The position numbers and the translations under genes are program-made. The notes under the pieces are model-generated. The model was not told where the DNA came from, made no database searches, and saw nothing but the letters and a program-made list of their open reading frames with translations. From NCBI RefSeq assembly GCF_000725495.1, contig NZ_JNZD01000009.1, positions 175,889 to 239,888 of the forward strand: DNA of 64,000 nt. The letters are read 5' to 3'. This DNA is from Streptomyces aureus (GTDB lineage Bacteria > Actinomycetota > Actinomycetes > Streptomycetales > Streptomycetaceae). Shown here in pieces: positions 34,143 to 43,815 of this stretch (its first letter is position 1; every line of letters begins with the position of its first letter).

Positions 34143-37012
34143 GCGTCTTCGGCCCCGTCGTCGTCACTGAGGTCGTCCGAGTCGTCCTTCCACCAGGGAG
34201 CATTCACGACGTACTCGGTCGCGGTGTGGGCCTTGGAGAAGGGGAAGCTGGCGGCGAACCCGATCAGTGGTACCTCGGGGTTCGCCTCCGGCGGCTCCAT
34301 CAGGTAGATGAGCAGGTGAGCCTGGTCGGGGCGGCGCTGCCAACGAAGCGGCTCACCTGTGGGCAGCGTGGGTGCAAGCGGTCCGCCGTTGCGGTTTTTG
34401 CGCCCTTCAGCGGCCTTTTTCGTCGCCTCCCAAGCAGCCTCGTACTGCTCTGGGTCAAGGTCGAGCGACTCGTCCTTGGGGTTCAGGATGCGCTTGATGG
34501 TGTGTTTCGTGGAGTCCGGGCGCGCGGTCTTGGAGGCCGCTCGTGTGACCGCGCCCAAGGTGTATTCCGCGAGGTCGACGGACATATCCGCTCCACCTCG
34601 GGAGACGATCCGGACGGTCCACCGGCCGAGCTCCCCGGCTTTGGCGCACTGCTGGATGTAGGCAGAGATGGCGTCAGGACGGATCCGGTTAGCCTCCGGC
34701 GCGGACTTGTAGAGGTCGAAGAAGCCGGACGCCACCAACTCGGCAGGGATGTCCGACCACACGAGACTGCCAGTCTTCGGGTCGACCTCCGGTGCAGTGT
34801 GCGCCAAGAGCATGCCGACGAATGTCTGCAGGCTGTCGAAGTTGCGCTTCGGGTACCCGTTGGTGAGAGGAAAGATGGTCGTTTCAGCGAGTTCGCCGGA
34901 AAAGCTGAGCCGCACCCGCGTGCCCTGACGCATCTTGTTGGCAGCTGTGATGCTCAGGCCCAAGGAGGAGGTGCGAACCTTGAGACCGAACTCACGGGGC
35001 GTGAAACCGATCGCCGCCATCTCCTCGATGTCCCGGCGGAGTTCATCGGTCGCGGCTGTGATCTCCTCGTAGGCCGCCACCAACTGCGGCGTCGTATGAA
35101 GCCGGCACAGGTCTTCGTAGCCGGGCCGGTAGCCAAACCAGCGGCCCATCTGCAGCAGGGTGTCGTAGGTCTTGGCGAAGCGCAGGTAGTAGCTCACCGA
35201 AAGACCCTCAAGGGTGAGGCCACGCGACAGCTTCTGTCCCCCGACAGCGATGACGTACATGCCTGTGTGGCGGTTCGAGTAGTAGTCGAGTACGTCCTTG
35301 GCCACCCCGTTGATGGCCTTGACCTCGAGCTTCTGGATCGCGGGGAGGATTTCGGCGGCGGTTTGCTCCCAGGACAGCCGTTCGGCCTCGTCCGCGGTGA
35401 AGAAAGCGGTGGTGGGCTCGAAGTCCTCCTCCCACATAAGCCGCAGTTCGTTCATGTGCGCACGAGATGCGTCTCCATAGCGGTCCCTTAGACCGTTCCG
35501 GAGCAGTCTCACGTAGTCGTCGATCTGGTCTCTGACCTGCCCTTGGACCTTCGTGAAGCGGGTGACGTGCACCAGCATCGAGTTGTGGACATCCACCTGC
35601 CCGCGCGCGCGGCGGGCGGCGCAGGTCAGCACGAATGAGTGAATGGCGCGCCGCAGCGAATCCGGCAGCTCGGCGGTCACTGTGAAGCCGGACTTGTGCT
35701 TTTCGGGCACCCAGTTCTCGGTGTCGTCGACATGGTGTACCAGCGGCAGTGGGTCGATGTCCTCTTCTTCCGCGTAGGCACGCAGACCGAACAGGCGCTC
35801 TGGCCCGAGGTAGTTGGATGGCGCGCGCAATGTACGGATGAAGCTCTCGGGGAACAGGTCGCCGCCGAGGCTGTCGTGGTCAGCATCCGGGTCTATGTAG
35901 ATGTTCGCATAGGGGGTCGCCGTGTAGCCGACGTAGGACGACTTGTCGAAACTGGTCAGCAGCTTGCGGATAGCGGCGTTGATGCTGGTGGGGTCCGCAC
36001 CGTCACTGGCCGTGTTCACGGATGCGTTGTCGGCCTCGTCGTCGATGACGAAGAGCGGGATGTCCTGCACTATCTTGCGACCCGTTTTGGGGTCCTCGAC
36101 GCCGTGGACCTCCGTGACCCAGGTGCGCAGGTAGTCGATGATCTTCGGGTGCTTCTTGACTACCAGAACAACCGGGAAGTTGCCGATCGGCAGGTTCGCC
36201 TTGGAGGCGGTCTTCCGGTCGAAGTCGCCCTTCTCGGTGCTGTTGGTCAGCGACGCGACGTGAAGACGAGGCTCACCGGCCATGGCGCCGACGCCGATGT
36301 AGCGGTCGGCGCCCTCTTGGTCGGACCGGAGCTGGTACTGGGTGTCGAAGCCCAGCAAGCCCTCGTCAACGCGGAGTTGGGTCTGGGCACGTAGGTCGTT
36401 GAGGACGCCGGCGAAGACGACGATCAGCCGGTATCCGGCGTCGGCAGCCTTCGCCGCCAGACCGATGAACTGGCCGGTCTTCCCGGACTGGACTTGGCCG
36501 ATCACCAGCCCCATGCGACGCCAAGAGCCGGGCCGGTGCGGATCCTCCAACTCCCCGAGAACCTCGTCCGTCGTCCGGTCGATGCTGTTCACCACTTGGA
36601 GTGGCATGCCTCGCGAATGCTTTAGAAAGCGTTCATACCGGGTCCAGAAGGCCCACGAACGGTCGTTCTTGGCATCGGGCAGCCATCGGACGTGGTTCTC
36701 ACTGTCACTCAGCCCTGCTGAACTCTCCTGGAATATGGTGGTGCGGGACTCGACCAGCTTGCGCAGATCGGCTGCCTCCACCGTTACTCCATTGAGGCCG
36801 GCGACCATCTTGGCCGTCTCAACAGCCTTGGTCACCTCGTCTGACGTAGCCTGCCGGTCTTCCGGCAGAAACTGAATGGCCACCTTCAGCGCAAAGGACA
36901 GGTCCTTGCTGACTGCCGGATCCACGAATTCCTCCCCCTGGAGATATGTGACTTGACGGACGGGAACAGGAGGGTACGCCCCACCCGGGCGGTCACTTGT
37001 TCCAGAATCCAT
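34139..37012 (-). CDS. Z1-domain superfamily II helicase-like protein (first copy)
   Basis: A 957-residue ATPase. Walker A is GQVQSGKT (172-179), the DEAD-like motif is FVIDDEAD (321-328), then SYVGYTATPYANI. The Z1 hallmark is in the second half (GGQKLSRGLTLEGLSVSYY and QMGRWFGYRPGY, with the arginine finger). It is predicted to move on or remodel DNA in the restriction complex. It overlaps the GHKL gene by 20 bases and the nuclease gene by four. A paralog occurs at 43816, about 6.8 kb away in the same island. Confidence 0.92.
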   Translation of the reverse strand: MDSGTSDRPGGAYPPVPVRQVTYLQGEEFVDPAVSKDLSFALKVAIQFLPEDRQATSDEVTKAVETAKMVAGLNGVTVEAADLRKLVESRTTIFQESSAGLSDSENHVRWLPDAKNDRSWAFWTRYERFLKHSRGMPLQVVNSIDRTTDEVLGELEDPHRPGSWRRMGLVIGQVQSGKTGQFIGLAAKAADAGYRLIVVFAGVLNDLRAQTQLRVDEGLLGFDTQYQLRSDQEGADRYIGVGAMAGEPRLHVASLTNSTEKGDFDRKTASKANLPIGNFPVVLVVKKHPKIIDYLRTWVTEVHGVEDPKTGRKIVQDIPLFVIDDEADNASVNTASDGADPTSINAAIRKLLTSFDKSSYVGYTATPYANIYIDPDADHDSLGGDLFPESFIRTLRAPSNYLGPERLFGLRAYAEEEDIDPLPLVHHVDDTENWVPEKHKSGFTVTAELPDSLRRAIHSFVLTCAARRARGQVDVHNSMLVHVTRFTKVQGQVRDQIDDYVRLLRNGLRDRYGDASRAHMNELRLMWEEDFEPTTAFFTADEAERLSWEQTAAEILPAIQKLEVKAINGVAKDVLDYYSNRHTGMYVIAVGGQKLSRGLTLEGLSVSYYLRFAKTYDTLLQMGRWFGYRPGYEDLCRLHTTPQLVAAYEEITAATDELRRDIEEMAAIGFTPREFGLKVRTSSLGLSITAANKMRQGTRVRLSFSGELAETTIFPLTNGYPKRNFDSLQTFVGMLLAHTAPEVDPKTGSLVWSDIPAELVASGFFDLYKSAPEANRIRPDAISAYIQQCAKAGELGRWTVRIVSRGGADMSVDLAEYTLGAVTRAASKTARPDSTKHTIKRILNPKDESLDLDPEQYEAAWEATKKAAEGRKNRNGGPLAPTLPTGEPLRWQRRPDQAHLLIYLMEPPEANPEVPLIGFAASFPFSKAHTATEYVVNAPWWKDDSDDLSDDDGAEDA

Positions 37013-38465
37013 TCAGTTGGTCGAATGGTTGCGTCGTGCGGATGACCTGTCGTGCCTCATCCGGAGAGCGGCCTTGGGCGACAAGCACATCGAACATGCG
37101 CTGAGCCACTTTGATCGCCTCCTCGGTGGCCCTCCCCGGACCACCGAAGGGTTCGGGATCATCCGCTGTGTCGGTTTCGTGCAGCACTCGCAGCGCCGGC
37201 ACAGGCACTGTCTCCTCCAGCAACCGCAGCAGCGCCCGGATGTTCGCCGGATCGCCGCCCCCCTCCTGTAGTACCGCCTCCACCAGGGGGTGCTTTCGGT
37301 TGATCCGGCAGAGGACCACGTTCTCGTCCCGCCGCACGTTCCACGCGAATGACAGGTTCTCGGCGCGCTGCCGTGCCGCTATCTGACCCCGGTTGCGGAC
37401 GGTCTCGGCTGCGGCGGACCGAACCGTGCGCGCTATGCGCTGAAGATGCTGGCGCAGCACGACCGGCGGCACCACTGTCGCCTTTCGGACATCAACCTGC
37501 CATTGGGCGTCGGTCTCCGCCGGAATGTCGACGGCGATGCGGGCCAGGTTGTACTTCTCCTCGCGCCGGAGCCCACGTATGCCCAGCCAACTTCCCGCGA
37601 GAAGAAGGCGGTTTCGGCGGTACACGTAGAAGCCTTGCTGCCGAAGCCACCCCTTAGGACCTCCGGCACGCTCCGCCTCGGCAGAGGTCAACCGCTGCAG
37701 CCCCGGCAGTACGTACGGCTCGACCCTGACCTTGTGCCCTTCGAGTGGCAGGTTCTCCACGGGGTGATGCAGCACTGACGGATGGTTGGACAGGAACGGG
37801 TCCCACGGCTCGACGGCAAGGCCTGTGACACGCAATGTCAGCGCGGCCGAGCCAGAGAGGAACCGGGCGAAGACGAGTCCGAGATGGCCACGGACCTTCT
37901 CAGCCTCGTCGTAGAACTGCCGCTGGGTCCTGCGATCGGCCGCGGTGATCTCCCCGTATCCGGCGAGCCGCTGCCACAGAACTATCGTGCCGACGGACCG
38001 TCCCGCGGTGAGTTGCTCCAAGGCCTTCTCGGCCTCGGCCGGCGGCTGTCGGAGCAAGCGCCACTCACCGGTCTGTTCGACCACGTCCAGGTCCCATGTC
38101 CGCGAGCGCCAAGGGCCGTCAACCTCCGCGGTGCAGACCGTCAGCAGGCGACACTGGGAGAAGGAAGCCGATTTCAGCCCCACTCCGTACCGGCCCAGAT
38201 CTCTGGAAGTACGGTCGGTTGCTGACCAGCGGGCCGCGACGGTCATCGCGGTGACCAAAGCGTCCTCCGACATGCCATGACCATCGTCGACTACGGCGAT
38301 CCACGAGGAGCGCCCATCCCAGGTGAACTCCACATCGATCGTCCCGGCCCTGGCCGAGATGCTGTTGTCCACCAAGTCGGCGACGGCATCAGGGAGTGAG
38401 TAGCCCAGCGAACTCAGGGAGGCCACCATCCCAGCGGGCTCGGGAGGTGCGAGGTCATACGCCAT
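36993..38465 (-). CDS. GHKL ATPase, MutL/MORC-like (second copy)
   Basis: About 490 residues. The N-terminal ATPase has an N-box (PDAVADLVDNSISARA), a G1 box (VVDDGHGM) and a G2-like segment (LGRYGVGLKSASFSQC). It is the first gene of the operon GHKL-Z1-PD-(D/E)XK-AIPR, the order predicted for MutL-type restriction systems. It should couple ATP binding and dimerisation to DNA scanning. ATG near 38465 starts the conserved part (MAYDLAPPEPAGMVASLSSLGY); a GTG 41 codons upstream is less likely. The C-terminal half differs from its paralog at 27344. Confidence 0.87.
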   Translation of the reverse strand: MAYDLAPPEPAGMVASLSSLGYSLPDAVADLVDNSISARAGTIDVEFTWDGRSSWIAVVDDGHGMSEDALVTAMTVAARWSATDRTSRDLGRYGVGLKSASFSQCRLLTVCTAEVDGPWRSRTWDLDVVEQTGEWRLLRQPPAEAEKALEQLTAGRSVGTIVLWQRLAGYGEITAADRRTQRQFYDEAEKVRGHLGLVFARFLSGSAALTLRVTGLAVEPWDPFLSNHPSVLHHPVENLPLEGHKVRVEPYVLPGLQRLTSAEAERAGGPKGWLRQQGFYVYRRNRLLLAGSWLGIRGLRREEKYNLARIAVDIPAETDAQWQVDVRKATVVPPVVLRQHLQRIARTVRSAAAETVRNRGQIAARQRAENLSFAWNVRRDENVVLCRINRKHPLVEAVLQEGGGDPANIRALLRLLEETVPVPALRVLHETDTADDPEPFGGPGRATEEAIKVAQRMFDVLVAQGRSPDEARQVIRTTQPFDQLNGFWNK

Positions 38466-38676
38466 GCGGTCCTTGGCCCTGTTCTTCCAGTCCCAGACGG
38501 TTGGGTGATGAAGATATCTCCTCGTCGCCGATTGTGGAGCTTCTGTGCGCAAGGTGATCCTGAGGCCAGAGGGCGGCTGTGGGCGCACCCTGCCTGCGTC
38601 ACTTTGGAGAAGGGGTGACTAACCGTCATGTCGGGATCCTGTAGAGACGTCCACAGGCGTCCACTGCTGTTTTCGG

Positions 38677-38691
38677 TGACAGGCACTGTCA
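38677..38691. promoter_or_regulatory. Perfect inverted repeat near a TATATA box
   Basis: TGACAGGCACTGTCA is a 6-bp inverted repeat around GCA. It is followed after five bases by TATATA (38697-38702), which could be a -10 box for rightward transcription. It lies in the gap between the divergent restriction operon and Trypco1 gene, so it could be an operator for either. Confidence 0.4.
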
Positions 38692-39051
38692 TGGGGTATA
38701 TAGGGCCTGTATGTCCTGAAACTTCAAGATCGGTGAGAACAGGTGACCTGGCGGCTCAGAGTTGGACCATTCTTGCCACCTCAGTTGACGGTGGGCACCC
38801 TCCGCGCGACTTCTGCATCGCGCAACGGTGGTGCTGGCCTTGTTGTCTCCGAAGTAGCGGACATGCCCGTTGTCCATGTCGAACACGTCGTGCAATGGCG
38901 TCTGTTCGGTGCTGGCCTTCCACGGGCTGGACCGGATGAGGATCACAGGCCGACGCGGGTCGTCTGGCGTACCGACCTTGGCCATCCCGTTGATCCCAGC
39001 CTCGAGCAAGGCGCGCGGAGGGTCCGGTACCGTCTTGGGACGCGATGGTGG
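38689..39051 (-). pseudogene. Truncated modification-dependent endonuclease N-terminal domain (tentative)
   Basis: The minus strand can be read as about 100 residues including MAKVGTPDDPRRPVILIRSS, VFDMDNGHVRYFGDNKAS and HLFSPILKFQDIQ. The pattern (W/D-G-x-x-R-Y-F-G-D-N-K, then R-x-P-L-F) is typical of the N-terminal domain of AspBHI-like and related restriction enzymes. The frame stops right after this domain and no nuclease domain follows; the 5' side runs into the Trypco1 gene. It looks like a relic of an earlier restriction gene at this spot. Confidence 0.45.
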
Positions 39052-39065
39052 CAAGGGGGGAACGA

Positions 39066-39404
39066 GTGACGTCCCAGGTGGTTTCCTACGTGCTCGATTC
39101 GAACACAGTGGTTCAGTTCGAGATCGAGCCGACGGACGATTGGCAACCGGTGGGTGCCGACCCGTTGCTGAATCGGGTTCAGGACTCGGTCCGCCCGGCC
39201 GTCGAGGCCGCACGCACGGTACTGGATCAGTTCGTGCGCCTGCGTCCGGACGAAGTAGAGGTGACGTTTGGCATCAAGGTCAACGGGTCAGCGAACTGGC
39301 TGGTCGCCAAGGCCGCCACGGAGGCGAACTTCGGTGTGAAGCTGACCTGGCGGTCTGATTCGGGGCCGGGCGGAGGCGAGGGCGGAGACACCGTCAGTGA
39401 ATGA
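39066..39404 (+). CDS. Trypco1 (CU044_2847-type) protein
   Basis: A 112-residue protein with the Trypco1 signature RLRPDEVEVTFGIKVNGSAN followed by EANFGVKLTW. The family name means 'trypsin-co-occurring': such small proteins sit beside trypsin-like/STAND effectors in bacterial conflict systems and are thought to control or tether the protease. GTG 39066 follows a GGGGGGAA-type ribosome site. The stop overlaps the start of the protease-STAND-WD40 gene by eight bases, so the two are translationally coupled. Confidence 0.8.
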   Translation: MTSQVVSYVLDSNTVVQFEIEPTDDWQPVGADPLLNRVQDSVRPAVEAARTVLDQFVRLRPDEVEVTFGIKVNGSANWLVAKAATEANFGVKLTWRSDSGPGGGEGGDTVSE

Positions 39405-42400
39405 CGTTGCGCCCCGACACAGGTTGAGCCCGGCGTCGGATACGTGGGTGACGGCCATTCACCTCAGTGAGGGTGATCCGAATCCGCGCGGTGCGGGGTT
39501 CCTCATCGACACCCGACGGGTGTTGACGTGTGCGCACGTGGTGCATAGCGGTCCGGCGGCTTGTCCGGAACTGTGGGTGGCGTTCCCCAAGGCCGAGGAG
39601 TTGATGAACCGGCGGATTAAGGTGCAGGAGGTCGTGGCGCCTGCAGTAGAACTGCGGAGCCAGCAGGACGTTGCGGTCCTTGTCCTCGAGGAGCCGGTGC
39701 CCGCGGAGTATGCAGCGCCCCTGCTGCGTCCATCCCCGAAGGAGATGGTGCACAAGCGGTGGTGGGCCTTCGGTTTTCCGGACGGGATCCTGGGCGACTC
39801 GGCGGGCGGCCTGGTCGGAGAGTCCCTCGGCTACGGGTGGGTGCGGCTGGACAACAGCGATGGAGACGGCGTCCAGGCCGGTTACAGCGGTGGCGCCCTC
39901 TGGTCGGCCGACTATGGGGCTGTGGTCGGGCTGGTCGCTCAAGGGCGGAAGAAGGACGGCTACGCACGGGCGGTCACCATGCGGGCCGTCGCCGCATGTC
40001 TGCCCGATCAGCAGCTCCACCTGCTCACCGACTGGTCCACCGAGGATGCAGGCGACGTCGCTCTGTCCGCGTGGGGGTGGACCCTGTCCAAAGATCCTGA
40101 GTCGGGGAAGCATTGGCATCCGAGGGCCCGCGGGGTGGGCTCGGACGCTGAGCGCGGTTTCCGTTTTTGCGGTCGAGCGGCGGCGTTGAGGGTCATCGTT
40201 GAGTGGATCACCGATTCGGCCGGGGACCACCGTCAGGTCCTGCTCGTCACTGGTTCTCCGGGTGTGGGCAAGTCGGCGGTGCTGGGACGGATCGTTACCA
40301 CCGCCGACCCGGAGATCGCTGCGCTACTACCGGCCGACGATGATGCAAAGCGCGCGCCGACCGGTGCAGTGGCTTGCGCCGTGCACGCTCGGCACAAGAC
40401 GGCGTTGGAAGTAGCCCGCGAAATCGCCACTGCGGCCTGTGCGCCCCGTCCCGATGAGGTCGAGGAACTGCCCACCCTGCTGCGGGGAGCTCTGGGGAAT
40501 CGTGCACCGGGCGGCTTTTCGATCGTCATTGATGCCCTCGATGAGGCCCGCACGCCGGCAGATGCACGCTCAATCATGCGGCACATTGCCGTCGCGACGG
40601 CGGAGACCTGCGCCGATCTGGGGGTCCGGGTTGTCGTCGGGAGTAGGCGCACCGACGACTGCGGCGACCTCCTTGCCTCATTTCAGAGCGCCCTTCGGAT
40701 CATCGACCTCGACACTCCCGACTACTTCGCGCAAGAGGACCTTGCCCGCTACGCGTTGGCGACGCTGCAACTGTTGGGCGACGAGCGACGGGACAGTCCC
40801 TACGCGGTCGGGTCGGTCGCCAAGCCCGTGGCTGACCGGATCGCCGAGATGGCGCAGGGTAATTTTCTGATTGCCGGTCTGGTTGCCCGGACCCACGGGC
40901 TGCATGATCGGACCGCCATGGATGTTGCGGAGCTGCGCTTCACCGCGACCGTCGATGCGGCGCTGCGCGATTACCTCGCTCGTCTGCCGGACGTAGAGGG
41001 TGTGGCTGCGCTGGACGTGCTCACCGCGCTGGCCTATGCGGATTCCCCCGGGCTCACTGTGGAGCTGTGGCGCACGGCAATCAGGGCCGTGAGCGGCTCT
41101 GCTCCTGAGGCGCGGGGGCTGAGCACGTTCGCCCGTACCTCCGCGGCCAATTTTCTGGTTGAGTCGACTGATCCCGGTGCCGTCACCGGCAGCTTCCGAC
41201 TGTTTCACCAGGCATTGAACGAGGCGCTGCTGGGTGATAGGGCAGCGGCGGGAACCCTCGCCGACGACGAGGGCCGCATTGCCAGGGCGCTGATGGGCAT
41301 GATCTCGTCCGATTGGCAAAGCGCCCCCGGATACCTCCTGCGTTCCTTGCCACGCCATGCGGTACGCGGTGGGGTTCTCGACGAGTTGCTCGACGATGAG
41401 GCATACCCCCTCCATGCTGATCTGCGCCGTCTGGTTCCGACCGTCAAAGCCGCTACGTCGGTGTCGGCGCGTGCCCGTGCCCGCTTGCTACGAACAACTC
41501 CGCAGGCGTTGGACGCGTCGGCGGCGGACCGGGTAGCGCTGTTTAGCGTGACCGAGGCGCGCGAGCATTTGGGACGCAGCTATCGCGACAGTGCCGTGCC
41601 GGCCCCGTATCGAGCCGTGTGGGCCGTCGGGGCACCTCATACGGAGGACATCGTTTTGGAGGGGCACACGGACTGGGTCAATTCCGTCTGCGTAATCTCA
41701 GCGGCGGGGCGCGTCCTGCTGGCCAGCGCTGGCAATGACGGGACCGTTCGGCTGTGGAACCCCGACACCGGCGAGGCTGTGCGCGTCCTGGAGGCCCATG
41801 CCGTTGCCCACGCAGCAGGGTGTCCTGTTGGCGAGCGCGGGCAATGACGGTGCCATTCGGCTGTGGAACCCCGACACTGGCGACACTCGACGAACCATCG
41901 AGGGCCACAGCGGCTGGATCACTGCGCTGTGCACGATCGAGCAGGCGGGGCGCGTCCTGCTGGCCAGCGCTGGCAATGACGGGACCGTTCGGCTGTGGAA
42001 CCCCGACACCGGCGAGGCTGTGCGCGTCCTGGAGGCCCATGCTGCCCGTTGCCCACGCAGCAGGGTGTCCTGTTGGCGAGCGCGGGCAATGACGGTGCCA
42101 TTCGGCTGTGGAACCCAGACACTGGCGGCGCGGTGCGCGTCTTGGAGGACGGCCCCGGTTGGATCACCGCTCTGTGCACGATCGTCGCGGACGGGCGGAC
42201 CCTGTTGGCGTCGGCGCGCATCGATGGGCTGGTGCACCTGCAGGACGTGGATGGAGTGCCAGTGTGCACGCTTGAGGGCGCAGGCGGTCTGATCACCACA
42301 TTGTGTCCGGTCGATGTAGACGGGCGAACCCTATTGGCGTCGGCTGGCGACGACAGGCACATCTACCTGCAGGATGCCCTGACTGGTGATTCGGTGCGTG

Positions 42401-43422
42401 TGCTGGAGGGACACACAGATGTCGTACAGGATGTATGCGCTGTGATGTCGGACGGGCATGCATTGTTGGTGTCTGCTGGCAACGACAATACGGTTCGTCT
42501 GTGGGATACCGGAGCTCCAGGCGTGGTGACCATGGGCGAACGCCTCGAACCCGTCGAGGCCCTGTGCGCCATCGAGGGGACGCATGGAGCCCTCTTGGCG
42601 ACCGTTGGCTACGGCGACACCCTGCGTTTGTGGGACTCGGGAACCGGGGAGACCCGGCACACCATCAAGGCCCGGATTGGCACTATCACCGCGTTGTGCA
42701 CGATCGACGTGGACGGGCGCACCCTCTTGGCTTCTGCGGACAGTGACCACGCCATCCGACTCTCGGATCCCGACACTGGTGAGGACGTTTGCATCCTGGA
42801 GGTTGGCGACTGGTCGGTCAGGGCCCTGTGCCCGGTGTCGACCGGCGGGCGCATCCTGTTGGCAGCCGCGGACGACAACGGGGTCGTTCGTTTGCACGAC
42901 CCTGAGAGTGGCGAGGTTCTGCATGTCCTGCCAGCCGAACGAGAACGTGCGGTGTTGTGTCTGTGCTCCGTGGTGGTGGATGAGCGGGCGTATCTTGCCA
43001 CAGCCTGGGATGACAATGCTGTGGCTCTGTGGGACACCGAGAGCACGACTGTCGTGCACCGACTAACCGGTCACACCGACTGGGTGCGTGGGATGTGCGT
43101 GGTGTCCCTGCAGGGGCGCACCCTGTTGGCCACCGCCGCCGAGGACCGCACGGTGCGGCTGTGGGACCCGGCCACCGGCGAGGCTGTGGCCAGCCTCAAG
43201 GGACACACCGCCGGAGTGAGTGCGGTGTGCGCCGTTGCCCTAGACACCCGTACGGTCCTAGTGTCCGCCGGTGACGATCGAACGGTCCGTCTTTGGGATC
43301 CAGAGCTGGCCCACGCCAGCGCCGTTATTCCGGTTCGCTCGCCCGTCCGGTCCCTCGCTCCGCACAACCGCCGTGTATTCACCGGACTCACCGATGGGCT
43401 ATTGGCCTTGGACCTGAGCTGA
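39397..43422 (+). CDS. Trypsin-like protease-STAND NTPase-WD40 protein, frameshifted twice
   Basis: A giant signalling-effector protein of about 1,340 residues if joined. The trypsin-like protease has His47 (LTCAHVV), Asp91 (QQDVAVLVL) and Ser164 (GYSGGALW). The STAND/NACHT-like ATPase has Walker A SPGVGKSAVL (287-296) and Walker B IVIDALDEAR (376-385). A long WD40 propeller array runs from about residue 745 to the end. The frame shifts near 41800 (to the frame of 41735-42045) and returns near 42050, so the shifts compensate. As read, the products end at 41847 and restart at 41995. Predicted to sense a ligand through WD40, oligomerise and activate the protease. Confidence 0.82.
41640..42160 (+). 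repeat. Near-identical tandem WD40 repeats
   Basis: Blocks of roughly 100 bases (starting near 41704 and 41946) are identical at nucleotide level, and the GTGCCATTCGGCTGTGGAACC blocks near 41850 and 42095 nearly so. The period is about 242-246 bases, two WD40 units. Both frameshifts lie at the same position within the unit, where about 20 bases are missing compared with a normal unit. Confidence 0.8.
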
Positions 43423-43815
43423 GCGGGGGCTTCATAATGATCTCCCACCCTTCGACGGGCGCGCCCTGTCAACTCGTGCCGCACGCTAACTTGCCCGTGC
43501 TGACGCAGCAACCGGATGAGGCCTCGATCGTGAACGGCACTCCGCCGCCCGAGGCACCTGCATCGTGCGGGCAGCCTCGACCAGCACGAGTGGCCCACCA
43601 CCATCCCTGGCCACGCGGCTGCGGGGTCCGCGCGCATCCAGCTGACGCCGGGCGCGAGGTAGGACCAACTAATCTGAAGACCACGACACAGGCAGGTGGA
43701 AGCATGCGCGTCCGAAGGGCGTGTCGTGCAGCAACGGCAGAGAACTGCACAAGCCGAGCCCCGGATGGATGGGGCCGGATGAGGCGGACGAGAGTGGGGG
43801 GAGCGGTCGACTCGC
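43423..43815. other. Intergenic region, no gene recognised
   Basis: The stretch between the WD40 gene and the second Z1 gene contains open frames on both strands, but none with family resemblance or a convincing ribosome site. A GGGGGGAG tract at 43795-43802 may serve as a weak ribosome site for the Z1 gene. Confidence 0.4.

Noticed and set aside
41640..43422. Possible CRISPR-like repeat array
   Set aside because: The repeats are long, contiguous and encode WD40 units; there are no spacers and no cas genes.
43423..43815. Minus-strand frames between the WD40 and Z1 genes
   Set aside because: No recognisable domain, and they overlap the start of the strongly supported Z1 gene.
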